The notes: generated by a model not told the origin, from the letters alone. Positions 1 to 8,156 are shown, counted from the first letter of the stretch. The stretch is DNA of 61,775 nt from Clostridia bacterium (GCA_017512675.1 JAFWEY010000102.1:1-61775), one strand, 5' to 3'. Translations and numbers: made by a program.

Positions 1-1
1 A

Positions 2-946
2 CCATTCCATTGTGAAGTCTATTTCATAAATAAGACAGAGCAGATGGCAATCCGCTGGGGAACAGACAGTAAGGTTCAGTATATGGAACCAACCTATGGA
101 TTCCCTATTTCAATTGGTGCAAGCGGAGAAATGGCGCTTAGTGTTGGTGATTCACGTAAATTGTTAGTAAAGCTCGTAGGAACAGAGTCTTTCCTTGGGC
201 AATCAAAGCTGACGCAATTCTTCAGAGCCTTTTTAATGACCAGGGTCAAGACATATATGGCTCAGACCATGATGGCTTCATCAATCAGCATATTTGAAGT
301 GGATGCAAAGTTGACTGAGTTTTCGGAAGACATTCACAAGAAACTGATTCCGGACTTTGCTGAGTATGGTGTGAACCTTGATCGATTCCTTGTCACAACT
401 ATTGCAAAACCAGAAGGTGATCCGCAATACGAAAAGTTTAAGGATCTTCATTTCAGGCAGTATGCGGATATCATGGATGCTAAGTTGCGTCAACAAGTAG
501 GCGTGATTGATCAACAGACCGCATCACAAAGAATGGTCATAGAAGCTCAGGGGATTGCACAGAAGCGCCAGATTGAAGGTTACACTTACCAGCAGGAACG
601 CGGATTTGACGTGGCAGAGAAGGTTGCAGCGAACGAAGCAGTCGGTCAGTTTACAAATATGGGTGTCGGTCTGGGTACTATGGTTGGTGTCGGTGGCGCG
701 GTTGGCGGGCTTGTCGGAGGAGCAATTGGTAATGCTCTTGATAATATCCAGATAGGCGGCCAGACACAACAACCACCGGCAAATAAGTTCTGTGACCAAT
801 GCGGTGCAGAGATTACACCAGGCGCTCTTTTCTGTGATAACTGTGGAGCGCCTCAAGGATCGCCTGATACTTGCACTAAATGCGGGTTTAAGTTTATAAA
901 GCCCGGTAAGTTCTGCCCGAAATGCGGCGCGAAACGTGAGGTGTAA
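2..946 (+). CDS. SPFH-domain protein with C-terminal zinc ribbons (5' partial)
   Basis: The frame is open to the left edge of the window, and the residues before the first ATG (position 44) continue the conserved SPFH core, so the gene starts outside the window. The visible part is an SPFH/band-7 type domain, then a glycine-rich hydrophobic stretch (about residues 203-230 from the ATG), then two zinc-ribbon modules with paired CxxC motifs. This architecture is that of the bacterial family often labelled virion core protein-like or YdjI-like. Such proteins are thought to form membrane-associated scaffolds; the exact role is unknown. It lies 2 nt before the next gene, so the two are probably co-transcribed. 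Base composition is AT-rich compared with everything after 3.6 kb. Confidence 0.85.
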   Translation, partial: PFHCEVYFINKTEQMAIRWGTDSKVQYMEPTYGFPISIGASGEMALSVGDSRKLLVKLVGTESFLGQSKLTQFFRAFLMTRVKTYMAQTMMASSISIFEVDAKLTEFSEDIHKKLIPDFAEYGVNLDRFLVTTIAKPEGDPQYEKFKDLHFRQYADIMDAKLRQQVGVIDQQTASQRMVIEAQGIAQKRQIEGYTYQQERGFDVAEKVAANEAVGQFTNMGVGLGTMVGVGGAVGGLVGGAIGNALDNIQIGGQTQQPPANKFCDQCGAEITPGALFCDNCGAPQGSPDTCTKCGFKFIKPGKFCPKCGAKREV

Positions 947-948
947 GT

Positions 949-1611
949 ATGAATAAACGAAATGGGTACCTGATACTTGGCATAGTATATGCAGTATTCA
1001 CTGCTATTGCTTTTGCAGTACCGTTTACCAAGACACCGGTTTTCTGGGTTTCATATCTGTTTGGTCTAGTTGCAGTATGTTTCCAGATTCCATTGTGGAC
1101 CAAAGCCCTAAAGGGAGAGTCACTAAAAAGCAAGTTTTTAGGCTTCCCGGTACTGTATATCGGAGTGACTTATCTTACAGTCCAGCTCATAATCTCTTTG
1201 ATAATGATGGCGGTTTCAGGCATACCAATTTGGGTTGCAATCATTGTTGATGTGGTGATTTTGGCTATTACCTGTACCTTGGTTTTGTCTGGTGATGTGG
1301 CTAAAACAGCGATAGAGAAAACAGAGGAAAAGGTTCAAACAAAAACGTCTTTCATTAAAGGGTTAAAAGCGGATGTGGATATTCTGCTTTCGAAGGAAGA
1401 AGATCCGGAAGTAAAAAAAGAACTGGAAAGTCTTGCAGATGACATTCGATATAGCGATCCGATGAGTAGTGACACCTTAGAAGATATTGAAAAAAAGATT
1501 GTTGAAATAGTCACAGCTATTTCAATTGCAGGCCAGAACAAAATGGATCTTATTGCAGAGGCAAAGGAACTCATTCAACAGCGGAATATCAAGTGCAAAG
1601 CGCTGAAATAA
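949..1611 (+). CDS. membrane protein with C-terminal helical tail, unknown function
   Basis: A 220-residue protein not assigned to a named family. The N-terminal half holds four likely membrane helices (around residues 7-25, 29-45, 64-83 and 87-108). The C-terminal half is charged and helical and is predicted cytoplasmic. It follows the SPFH gene after 2 nt and precedes the zinc-ribbon gene by 18 nt with a GGGAGG site, so the three form an operon. By context it may anchor the SPFH/zinc-ribbon pair at the membrane; this is inference. Confidence 0.7.
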   Translation: MNKRNGYLILGIVYAVFTAIAFAVPFTKTPVFWVSYLFGLVAVCFQIPLWTKALKGESLKSKFLGFPVLYIGVTYLTVQLIISLIMMAVSGIPIWVAIIVDVVILAITCTLVLSGDVAKTAIEKTEEKVQTKTSFIKGLKADVDILLSKEEDPEVKKELESLADDIRYSDPMSSDTLEDIEKKIVEIVTAISIAGQNKMDLIAEAKELIQQRNIKCKALK

Positions 1612-1629
1612 ACAGGGAGGTTTATAAAA

Positions 1630-3210
1630 ATGAAAAGATTAACGTGCGAGATGTGTGGAAGCACAAACCTTGTTAAACAGGACGGAATGTTTGTCTGCCA
1701 AGACTGCGGAACAAAGTATTCTGTTGAAGAAGCAAAGAAAATGATGGTAGAGGTCGAAGGTGCTGTTCGGGTCCAGAATGCCGCACAACTCGAAAACCTT
1801 CTGAACATGGCGCAGAGTTCGTTTGACTCTAAAAACTATGCAAAAGCTGAAGAGTTCTGCAATCAGGTTATTGCTATGGATGACAAGAACTATGCAGCGT
1901 GGAAACTGAAAGGCGAAGCTATCAATTATCAGATTAGTGCTACCAATCAGAGAATCTTAGAGGTATATAACTGTATCATGACCTCGTACCGCGTTCTTGA
2001 TGAGGAAGGCAAAGCAGAGAAGAAGTTTGAGGTCATTTCTTCTTTGAAGACCTGTTTTGAGGGAGAGGTAGATTTCTGGCTCAAGCAGTTTGAGGCAAAC
2101 AGACCTACCAATGCTGCATTAACAAGAGCAAAGAATGCGTATGTCGATGCCTACAATAAAATGAAAGCGGCATTTGAGGAACTTGGCCTTGAAGAATCGA
2201 AAGAAAGTTATTTGACTAATTTCGATAACTTTTTCATTGGCCAGTGCAATGCCATTTGTAACTCTGCGTGGAAAACGACGGTCGGATACAATTATTACCG
2301 CGACTATATGGGGCGGGGTGTTGATCCGTTTGGTCGCACTGATCGACGATGGATTATCAAGGACACTGACCTTTACCGCCCCACAAAGAAAATTTGGGAC
2401 ACTTTCCTGGAAGAGGCTGATAATCTTATTGCTCTTTTGCAGTTCGCAGAAGAACAGTTTAATGATGATACTGATCCAAAAGTCATGGGAGCAATTTTCT
2501 CGAATATTGCTTACTTTGAAGAATGTATCATTCCTTCTGGAAGCTGGAAGATTACACAAGGATATACCAGCAACTGGGATGAATATAAATCGGTTGGCTG
2601 GGCTGAGGATTATGGTCTGACGGATGCAGCAAAATCCTCAAGACGTACTATCATGAACAAGTATAACGAAAAGGAAAGAACCGTTCCTGCACAGGTCGAG
2701 GCGAGACAAAAAGCGAAAAAAGAAAAAGAAAGAAAAGAGAGAATTGCCAAGTATTGGGAGGCCCATTCTGATGAGAAAGCAAAACTCGAAACTGAACAGG
2801 CCGATATTAAGAAGCGAATTGATGAATTGACTGCACAAATAGCTTCTGTGGATAGTGCTAATGCGCCGAGAATTGCAGAACTTGAAAAAGAACGCAATGA
2901 GAAGACTCCGGCAGAGGTAGAGGCAGATAAACAGGATCAAGTCGTAAGAGATGTCGAAACTCAACGCAACAATTGTGGTATTTTTAAAGGTAAAGAGAAA
3001 AAAGCTCTTACAGAGAGGCTCGACACCATTGAGAGACCACGACTCGAAGAGCTGAAAAAGAAAGCGGAAGCTGAGAGAAAAACGCACCAAGCGCAGATTG
3101 ACGCTCAAATCAGCGAAATCAGAAATGACCGCAAGGATCTTCGTGATGAGGTTGCCGCATTGAAAAAACGTGATACGGAAATCTCAAATGAACTGACCAA
3201 GGATCGATAA
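1630..3210 (+). CDS. zinc-ribbon / TPR-like / coiled-coil protein
   Basis: A 526-residue protein with an N-terminal TFIIB-like zinc ribbon (Cys6, Cys9, Cys23, Cys26), a TPR-like helical segment (about 50-120), a middle domain with many aromatic residues, and a long charged coiled coil from about residue 345 to the end. The N-terminal module followed by TPR-like helices is common in uncharacterised Bacillota proteins encoded next to SPFH-domain proteins. No enzymatic motif is visible. A ribosome binding site GGGAGG lies 9 nt before the ATG, and a strong terminator follows the stop, closing the three-gene operon. Confidence 0.75.
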   Translation: MKRLTCEMCGSTNLVKQDGMFVCQDCGTKYSVEEAKKMMVEVEGAVRVQNAAQLENLLNMAQSSFDSKNYAKAEEFCNQVIAMDDKNYAAWKLKGEAINYQISATNQRILEVYNCIMTSYRVLDEEGKAEKKFEVISSLKTCFEGEVDFWLKQFEANRPTNAALTRAKNAYVDAYNKMKAAFEELGLEESKESYLTNFDNFFIGQCNAICNSAWKTTVGYNYYRDYMGRGVDPFGRTDRRWIIKDTDLYRPTKKIWDTFLEEADNLIALLQFAEEQFNDDTDPKVMGAIFSNIAYFEECIIPSGSWKITQGYTSNWDEYKSVGWAEDYGLTDAAKSSRRTIMNKYNEKERTVPAQVEARQKAKKEKERKERIAKYWEAHSDEKAKLETEQADIKKRIDELTAQIASVDSANAPRIAELEKERNEKTPAEVEADKQDQVVRDVETQRNNCGIFKGKEKKALTERLDTIERPRLEELKKKAEAERKTHQAQIDAQISEIRNDRKDLRDEVAALKKRDTEISNELTKDR

Positions 3211-3232
3211 GAGCATTCCAAATAAATCTTGC

Positions 3233-3267
3233 AGCCGAGGATTCCCTTGTAATCCTCGGCTTGCTTT
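3233..3267 (+). terminator. intrinsic terminator of the SPFH operon
   Basis: A perfect 10-bp stem (3233-3242 with 3251-3260), loop 8 nt, followed by the T-rich TTGCTTT. It lies 22 nt after the stop of the zinc-ribbon gene. Confidence 0.8.
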
Positions 3268-3285
3268 ATAAACGGAGATGATTAC

Positions 3286-3555
3286 GTGAGCAAGTTAGTT
3301 ATTGATATCAGAGAAAAGCCGTTTGCTTTTCAGACATTGTCATCTTTTTCTGGGCTGGATATTGTATCCATTCGCAAACGTATAGAGTCGTTTTCCGGAA
3401 GAAACGAAACGGAGATTTCAGCTTTTTTAGAGTCATTTTCGAATATACCTTCGAATACAGACGATACTGATTTCATATTTACCCATATAACAAGCAGTGC
3501 TGACCAATGTAAGAGCATACGGAAGAAGGGCAAGAAATACCAAAACAAGACGTTT
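3286..3555 (+). pseudogene. hypothetical gene broken at the composition junction
   Basis: Starts at GTG 3286 behind a GGAG site 9 nt upstream. About 85-90 residues have the same AT-rich coding style as the preceding operon. After roughly residue 88 the frame runs on to 4164, but that part lies over the terminator and antisense to fucU and its composition is that of the GC-rich chromosome, so it is not coding. The gene is therefore a 5' fragment. The visible part has no recognised domain; the stretch around residues 66-84 recalls small uncharacterised Bacillota proteins, but I cannot assign it. Either the contig is misjoined or the gene was truncated by recombination. Confidence 0.55.
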
Positions 3556-3620
3556 TCGGCAGGGCTTCTTCTTCCGCCCGGGAACGTCCTTCGGCGGGTT
3601 GCCCCCCGATCCCGGCAGAC
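3540..3620. other. abrupt composition junction
   Basis: Sequence to the left is AT-rich (the 60-base row at 1381 has 23 G/C) and sequence to the right is very GC-rich. The change falls within tens of bases, in the middle of the open frame starting at 3286 and just before the fucU terminator. No transposase, integrase, tRNA or direct repeat is visible at the boundary. Confidence 0.7.
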
Positions 3621-3662
3621 AAAAAACGCCGCTCCGCCGCGCAGATGCGCTGCGGCGGAGCG
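3620..3662 (-). terminator. intrinsic terminator of fucU
   Basis: On the minus strand an 11-bp GC stem (3662-3652 with 3640-3630) is followed by GCGTTTTTTG, where the T-run is the complement of 3621-3626. It lies 25 nt after the fucU stop. Confidence 0.85.
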
Positions 3663-3687
3663 GGCCGGCCGTACGGGAGACGGCGGA

Positions 3688-4122
3688 TTATTTGACGATG
3701 CCCTTCTTCAGGATGATGTTGGCGTACGTCCTGGGTTCGCTGGTGGCGACGATCACGAAGGCCTTTTTGGCTCTTTCATAGAAGGCAAAACGCTCGACCC
3801 TTTCGGAAGGAATCGTGTGGCCGTGCCGGGCCAGGATTTCCTGATAAATATTCCATACCGGAGGCTCGGCAGGCACGGAAGTGTCGCCCGGGACCACTTC
3901 CATCAGCGCGGTCGGCTTTTCCACATACGGATCCAGCGGCATCAGTTCCAGCACCGCATCCAGCACCTCCGGCACGTTGTGGCCGTCGAGGCGCACCACG
4001 CGTGTGCCCATGGAATCGGCGGGATAATTCCCGTCCCCAATGACCATCTCGTCGCCGTGGCCCATCTGCATCATGATTTTGACCAGATCCGGCGGCAGAA
4101 TCTTCGGAATCTTGTTCAGCAT
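3688..4122 (-). CDS. fucU: L-fucose mutarotase (RbsD/FucU family)
   Basis: A 144-residue cytoplasmic enzyme that interconverts the anomers of L-fucose, or a related sugar, before isomerisation. The family signature near residues 20-33 is present, with the catalytic histidine at His22 after MG. The length and C-terminal region fit FucU rather than ribose pyranase RbsD. It lies 31 nt after the DUF4867 gene with a GGAGAC-type site and ends at a strong terminator, so the two form a small operon. No fucose isomerase or aldolase is nearby, so the true substrate sugar is open. Confidence 0.85.
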   Translation of the reverse strand: MLNKIPKILPPDLVKIMMQMGHGDEMVIGDGNYPADSMGTRVVRLDGHNVPEVLDAVLELMPLDPYVEKPTALMEVVPGDTSVPAEPPVWNIYQEILARHGHTIPSERVERFAFYERAKKAFVIVATSEPRTYANIILKKGIVK

Positions 4123-4153
4123 CGTTTTCGTCTCCTTTTCAATGGAATCCGGA

Positions 4154-4771
4154 TCAGACCATGATGTTATCGCCGTAGCAGCCGTTGAACGCGCCGTCGA
4201 TCTTCGCGTCCGGATGCGCGATCAGCCATTTGTTGATTGCGGTGCGCAGCTTGTCTTCGCCCTTTCCGCTGCCCGGCTTTGTCAGTGGCTCATTGGTGCC
4301 GCGGGGCAGAGCCACCAGCATCCGGAAGCCTTCGCCGGGCTTCGCGCTGAGCGGCGCATAGTGCAGGGTCGTCGCGTACGTTTCGATCAGCGTTCCCTTC
4401 GGGACAAAGAAGACCTCCGCTTTCGCGGTATCGTAGGTGAAGTCTTCCCCCAGGTCCTCGCGGCTTCCCAGAATCAGAATCAGGTCGCTGGCCGCGTAAT
4501 TGAATTCGCTGTCGCGGTGGTACTCCATCGCGTCCATATGGCGGTTGTGCCCGTTGCAGTAGCCAAGCTGCACCGGCATGCCGCCGTAAATCTCTTCCTC
4601 GAACACCTTGAAGACGGAAAGCGCCTCCAGTGACGGTTCGCTGCCGACGTACACCACGCCCTCCGGACAGGGGGTCTTTTCGAGCGCCGCCTGCATCTCT
4701 GTCATGTCGTACTCTGTTACAATGCGTCCGTAGCGGGCGGCCGCGGGATCGGTGATGGGTTTGATCTGCAT
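4154..4771 (-). CDS. DUF4867 family protein
   Basis: A 205-residue protein matching the DUF4867 family, a predicted cupin-like barrel found next to sugar-metabolism genes in Clostridia. The His-rich middle segment (around residues 74-85) could be metal-binding. Start ATG 4771 has an AAAGGAG site 9 nt upstream, and a TATAAT -10 lies just before that, with no convincing -35. Co-transcribed with fucU. A role in processing an aldose or sugar acid is inference from the neighbourhood. Confidence 0.75.
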   Translation of the reverse strand: MQIKPITDPAAARYGRIVTEYDMTEMQAALEKTPCPEGVVYVGSEPSLEALSVFKVFEEEIYGGMPVQLGYCNGHNRHMDAMEYHRDSEFNYAASDLILILGSREDLGEDFTYDTAKAEVFFVPKGTLIETYATTLHYAPLSAKPGEGFRMLVALPRGTNEPLTKPGSGKGEDKLRTAINKWLIAHPDAKIDGAFNGCYGDNIMV

Positions 4772-4936
4772 ATTCTTCGTCTCCTTTGATTATATTTCAT
4801 CCCGCCGCCGGCGCCGCGCAGCGGCGGGTGCCGGGGAACAGGAATACGGCGGGACCGTCAACAAATCAGGCGCGGGAACAGCGCGGCCCGGCTCTCTTCG
4901 TTTCCTTCGCGGGCGGAAAGCCCGGCCGCTCCGGTT

Positions 4937-5842
4937 CTATGTCCACAGCAGCGCCGCGAAGCCCATCAGAAAGCCCAGCGCCGCGCCGAGATATACGATG
5001 GCTTTCAGTTCCTTGTCCGCCACTTCGCGCACCATGTGCTCCAGATCCTCGTTCGGGATGGATTCGATCTTTTCCCGCACAATGCGGGAAAGGTTTGCCG
5101 CTTTCAGAGCCCGCGGCAGTGCCGTTCTCAGCGCGCGCTCGTACAGTTCGTCCAGGTGATCCTCGAGAGCCTTAAGCCGCTGACCGTTTTCTTCGGCCAG
5201 CGCGCTGACCGGCTTGTTCAAAAGCGCTTCCGTCTCCTGATTCACCGCGCTGCGCACCATCTCGTGGGCATGATGCTCGACATAGGTGTTGACCGCCGAC
5301 CGAACCTGGACCCGCAGCGTCTCGCGGACCTTCTCGTCCACCGCGCCGCCAAAGAGCAGCTTGAAGGGTTCGGGAGACTTGCGCTGAAAACTCGCCTCAA
5401 TGGTGCGGGCCGCTGTCGAGCCGAGGTCGGCGGCGATCAGCCGCTCCGCGAGAAAGCCGACGACCTTCTCGCGGCCTGTATCGATCCATTCTGCCGATTT
5501 GCCGCCCGTCATCTGCTTTGCGGCCTCGCCCAGCCCCCGCGGATCCTCCTGTGCGCGGACGATTGCGCCGTGAACCAGCTGCCGGGTTTTTTCTTTCATT
5601 TCGTCGCTCGTCAGCGCGTTCAAAACCGTCGTTTCATCCAGAAGATGCGTCTCGACCGTTTTGCCGATCGACTCTGCCAGGCGATGCTTTTCTTTCGGAA
5701 TCAGCCCGGGCGTCATCGGAACGCGGAGCTTTCCGATGTACAACGGACGGCTGGGCCTGAACAGCATGCGCACAGCCAGATCGTTGGTGATGTAACCGAT
5801 CACCGCGCCCATCAGGGGCGAAAACACAATCTTCCATTCCAT
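4937..5842 (-). CDS. DUF445 family membrane protein (YheB-like)
   Basis: About 301 residues. An N-terminal membrane helix carries the conserved GxxIGYxTN motif, followed by a proline/glycine motif (MTPGLIP), a long helical, mostly amphipathic body, and a C-terminal membrane helix. This is the DUF445 layout; the function is unknown. The open frame reaches an upstream ATG at 5860, but that ATG lies inside the promoter spacer: the -10 ends 6 nt before ATG 5842 and transcription should begin at or near that A. I therefore place the start at 5842 and predict a leaderless message. Confidence 0.8.
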   Translation of the reverse strand: MEWKIVFSPLMGAVIGYITNDLAVRMLFRPSRPLYIGKLRVPMTPGLIPKEKHRLAESIGKTVETHLLDETTVLNALTSDEMKEKTRQLVHGAIVRAQEDPRGLGEAAKQMTGGKSAEWIDTGREKVVGFLAERLIAADLGSTAARTIEASFQRKSPEPFKLLFGGAVDEKVRETLRVQVRSAVNTYVEHHAHEMVRSAVNQETEALLNKPVSALAEENGQRLKALEDHLDELYERALRTALPRALKAANLSRIVREKIESIPNEDLEHMVREVADKELKAIVYLGAALGFLMGFAALLWT

Positions 5843-5848
5843 GCGCGT

Positions 5849-5877
5849 ATTATACATCATTTTTCCAGGGGATTCAA
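5849..5877 (-). promoter_or_regulatory. promoter of the DUF445 gene
   Basis: TTGAAT (5877-5872), 17-nt spacer, TATAAT (5854-5849). The predicted start of transcription coincides with the ATG at 5842, so there is no room for a ribosome binding site. Confidence 0.75.
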
Positions 5878-5903
5878 GCCGAAAACAATTGGTGACAGAT
5901 TAT

Positions 5904-5931
5904 TTGAAAACAGCAGAGCATCCTTTACAAT
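5904..5931 (+). promoter_or_regulatory. promoter of azlCD
   Basis: TTGAAA (5904-5909), 16-nt spacer, TACAAT (5926-5931), followed by a leader of about 44 nt. It is divergent from the DUF445 promoter. Confidence 0.65.
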
Positions 5932-5981
5932 GATCCGATACAATAAATCAGCCAATGAACTGTACACGGGAGGAAACGGAT

Positions 5982-6704
5982 TTGAAAGGGGACAACCGGC
6001 GCTGCTTCGTGCGCGGCATTCGCGACGGCATACCCATCGCTCTGGGCTATTTTGCTGTCGGCTTTACGCTGGGAATCGCCGCGAAAGGCGCGGGACTGAC
6101 GGCGCTTCAGGCTGCAATCGCAAGCTTTACGAACAACGCTTCTGCCGGAGAGTATGCCGGCTTTACCGTCATACGCACCGGCGGAAGCTACCTGGAAATG
6201 GCGCTGATGACGCTCGTCGCCAACGCGCGCTATCTTCTGATGTCCGCCGCCCTGAGCCAGAAGTTTCGGCAGGATATACCGTTCGGCCACCGATGCCTGG
6301 TCGCATACGACGTCACGGACGAGATCTTTGGCATCTGCGTATCGGTCGACGGGTATCTGAATCCGTTCTACGCCTACGGCGCGATGGCCGTGGCCATACC
6401 CGGATGGTCGCTGGGAACCGGTCTGGGCGTCATGATGGGCAACATTCTGCCGGCCGCCGTTGTCGTCGCGCTCAGCGTCGGGCTTTACGGCATGTTCCTG
6501 GCGGTCATCATCCCGCCTGCCCGCAAGGACCGCTTTATCGCCACGCTGGTGCTGCTTTCCATGGCGTGCAGCTTTCTGTTTTCCCGGACGCCGTATCTCA
6601 GCCGGATCTCGGAAGGCATGCGCATGATTCTGCTGACCGTCGCGATTGCCGGCGCGGCCAGCGTGCTCCGGCCGATTCAGGAGGTGGACAGCGATGCGGC
6701 ATAA
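5982..6704 (+). CDS. azlC: branched-chain amino acid exporter large subunit AzlC
   Basis: AzlC with AzlD forms an inner-membrane exporter for branched-chain amino acids and analogues. The sequence shows several hydrophobic helices and the family's N-terminal RxGxxDGxPIxLGYFxVGF region. An ATG exists at 5955, but GGGAGG (5968-5973) sits 8 nt before an in-frame TTG at 5982, so TTG 5982 is the better start and gives 240 residues. The stop lies 11 nt downstream of the azlD ATG, so translation is probably coupled. Confidence 0.85.
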   Translation: MKGDNRRCFVRGIRDGIPIALGYFAVGFTLGIAAKGAGLTALQAAIASFTNNASAGEYAGFTVIRTGGSYLEMALMTLVANARYLLMSAALSQKFRQDIPFGHRCLVAYDVTDEIFGICVSVDGYLNPFYAYGAMAVAIPGWSLGTGLGVMMGNILPAAVVVALSVGLYGMFLAVIIPPARKDRFIATLVLLSMACSFLFSRTPYLSRISEGMRMILLTVAIAGAASVLRPIQEVDSDAA

Positions 6705-6999
6705 CACCTGGATCTACCTTCTGATTATGGCGCTGGTCAGCTATGTGATACGCGCGCTGCCGCTGACACTGATTCGCAGGCCGATCAGGAACCGGACCCT
6801 GCGGTCCTTTCTGTATTATGTTCCGTATGTGACGCTCGCTGTGATGACGTTCCCGGCCATTATGGACGCCACGGGAAACGTCTGGTCCGGTCTGGCCGCG
6901 CTGGCCGCCGGCGCGCTGCTCGCCTGGCTCGGCGGAGGGCTTCTGCCGGTCGCGATTCTGTGCTGCGCGACGGTGTTCCTGATGAATCTGTTCCTGTAG
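6694..6999 (+). CDS. azlD: branched-chain amino acid exporter small subunit AzlD
   Basis: 101 residues with three or four membrane helices and the AzlD pattern of an N-terminal helix, Arg-Ala-Leu-Pro and a conserved YVPYxxLAxMxxPA region. It overlaps the end of azlC by 11 nt and has CAGGAGG 8 nt upstream of ATG 6694. It works as the small partner of AzlC in the membrane. Confidence 0.85.
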   Translation: MRHNTWIYLLIMALVSYVIRALPLTLIRRPIRNRTLRSFLYYVPYVTLAVMTFPAIMDATGNVWSGLAALAAGALLAWLGGGLLPVAILCCATVFLMNLFL

Positions 7000-7160
7000 C
7001 ATGACGGCCCCGAAACAGGAGACCGTTAAAGACGGGCAATTTCGAGCCGGGCGGATCGTTTCAGACGGAATGGGAACCCTTGCCCGGGATTCCGTTCGCG
7101 CCCCCGAACATATCCATGCTGATCGACTGACAACCGGCAAACCTCCGGGGTCTGCAGAAA

Positions 7161-7195
7161 CGGCTGCCGAAATACAGATTCGGCAGCCGATCGTC
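7161..7195 (+). terminator. probable terminator after azlCD
   Basis: A perfect 11-bp inverted repeat (7161-7171 with 7179-7189, loop 7 nt) followed by only a weakly T-rich stretch. It is the only structured element in the 360-nt gap 7000-7359, which otherwise shows no gene. Confidence 0.5.
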
Positions 7196-7359
7196 TTGTT
7201 TGTGCGGTTCTGTCTTATCGGGGTGCGGATCTACGGAGGCTTCAGGCGGAGGATTCGCGTGAGGGCAGGATGGGACGGACCTGAATCTCGCGGATCTGCC
7301 GGAAGAACCCAAAGGGCCGGATCACAGCACCGGGGCGCGGCTTTGAGATAGCCCCTGCA

Positions 7360-7968
7360 TCACGGCGCTTTGTTTCCGTTCAGGCGTTCGCCCACGGCCC
7401 CGCCCGGATGAATCAGCGCGAACTGCTCGCTCTGATAGCCGGTTTCTTCGATCAGCGCCGCCTGCAGCGCGTGCGCGATCATGCAAAGCGCGGTGGTGCT
7501 GGTCGTACCCTGGGCGTTGTATTTATCGGTTTCCCGGTTCACATGCTGTTTGAGCACCGCGTCTGCCGAGACGGCCAGCGGGGAGGCGAGGTTCTCGGTG
7601 ATCGTGATCACCGAAACGCCCTTGGCCTTGCAGATGTCCAGAATCGGCAGCAGTTCCTTCGTTTTGCCGCCGCGGGAGGCGAAGATCATCACATCCCCCT
7701 TTTTCAGGAATCCCGACGCGCCGTGAACGGCCTCTGCCGGGGAGATGAAGCGGGCCGGGCGTTCGATGCAGCATAGAAGATGCGCGATGTGCTGGCAGAT
7801 GATTCCGGAATGCCCGCATCCGGTAGTGCCGATCCGTTCAGCGCCTGCCAGCAGCGTGACGGCTTTGGAGAACTGTTCGGGGTCAAAGTATTCCACCATT
7901 TCCCCGATGCAGGTCCTCTCGATTTCATAAGCGTTCAGAGCAGCGTCCAATGCCTGCCGGCTGATCAT
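7360..7968 (-). CDS. SIS-domain sugar-phosphate protein
   Basis: 202 residues with a single SIS (sugar isomerase) domain: a Gly-rich loop (GCGHSG, about residue 50), the second-strand GDVMIFASRGGKTKE motif and a C-terminal HPGGAVGERL. The nearest relatives are KpsF/GutQ-type arabinose-5-phosphate isomerases without CBS domains, or 6-phospho-3-hexuloisomerase-like proteins. GGAGGT 6 nt before ATG 7968 fixes the start; the longer open frame upstream is noise. It is driven by a promoter whose -35 abuts the 31-bp palindrome, so it is probably regulated by whatever binds there. Confidence 0.8.
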   Translation of the reverse strand: MISRQALDAALNAYEIERTCIGEMVEYFDPEQFSKAVTLLAGAERIGTTGCGHSGIICQHIAHLLCCIERPARFISPAEAVHGASGFLKKGDVMIFASRGGKTKELLPILDICKAKGVSVITITENLASPLAVSADAVLKQHVNRETDKYNAQGTTSTTALCMIAHALQAALIEETGYQSEQFALIHPGGAVGERLNGNKAP

Positions 7969-8045
7969 AAATGTACCTCCTGTCGGGTCCCGTAACGCAA
8001 TTCCGTCATTCGCCGGTCTTTCCGGCAATCCTTCGCGGTGTTTTC

Positions 8046-8074
8046 AGTATATCAGCGCTTCCGGCAGACCGCAA
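8046..8074 (-). promoter_or_regulatory. promoter of the SIS-domain gene
   Basis: TTGCGG (8074-8069), 17-nt spacer, TATACT (8051-8046). Its -35 directly touches the palindrome at 8075-8105. Confidence 0.65.
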
Positions 8075-8105
8075 GCCAAAACGAAAATGTTATTTTCGTT
8101 TTGGC
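8075..8105. promoter_or_regulatory. perfect 31-bp palindrome, likely operator
   Basis: Two perfect 14-bp arms (8075-8088 and 8092-8105) around a 3-nt centre. The arms read GCCAAAACGAAAAT and its complement, an AT-rich core in a GC-rich region. It lies between two divergent promoters, adjoining the -35 of the leftward one and 22 nt before the -35 of the rightward one. Such symmetry fits a dimeric repressor or activator. The DeoR regulator encoded 1 kb away is a candidate, by proximity only. Confidence 0.65.
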
Positions 8106-8127
8106 AAAAAACCTTGCGATACTCCCA

Positions 8128-8156
8128 TTGACCGAAATCGTGGTTTCTGATATAAT
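8128..8156 (+). promoter_or_regulatory. promoter of the YjbQ-family gene
   Basis: TTGACC (8128-8133), 17-nt spacer, TATAAT (8151-8156). It leaves a leader of about 118 nt before ATG 8281. Confidence 0.75.

Noticed and set aside
3556..4164. Continuation of the plus-strand frame that starts at 3286
   Set aside because: Runs over the fucU terminator and antisense to fucU; composition changes at about 3550, so only the first part is real.
5036..6724. A 562-codon plus-strand frame across the DUF445-azlC region
   Set aside because: It is antisense to DUF445 and out of frame with azlC, both of which are better supported, and it crosses two promoters.
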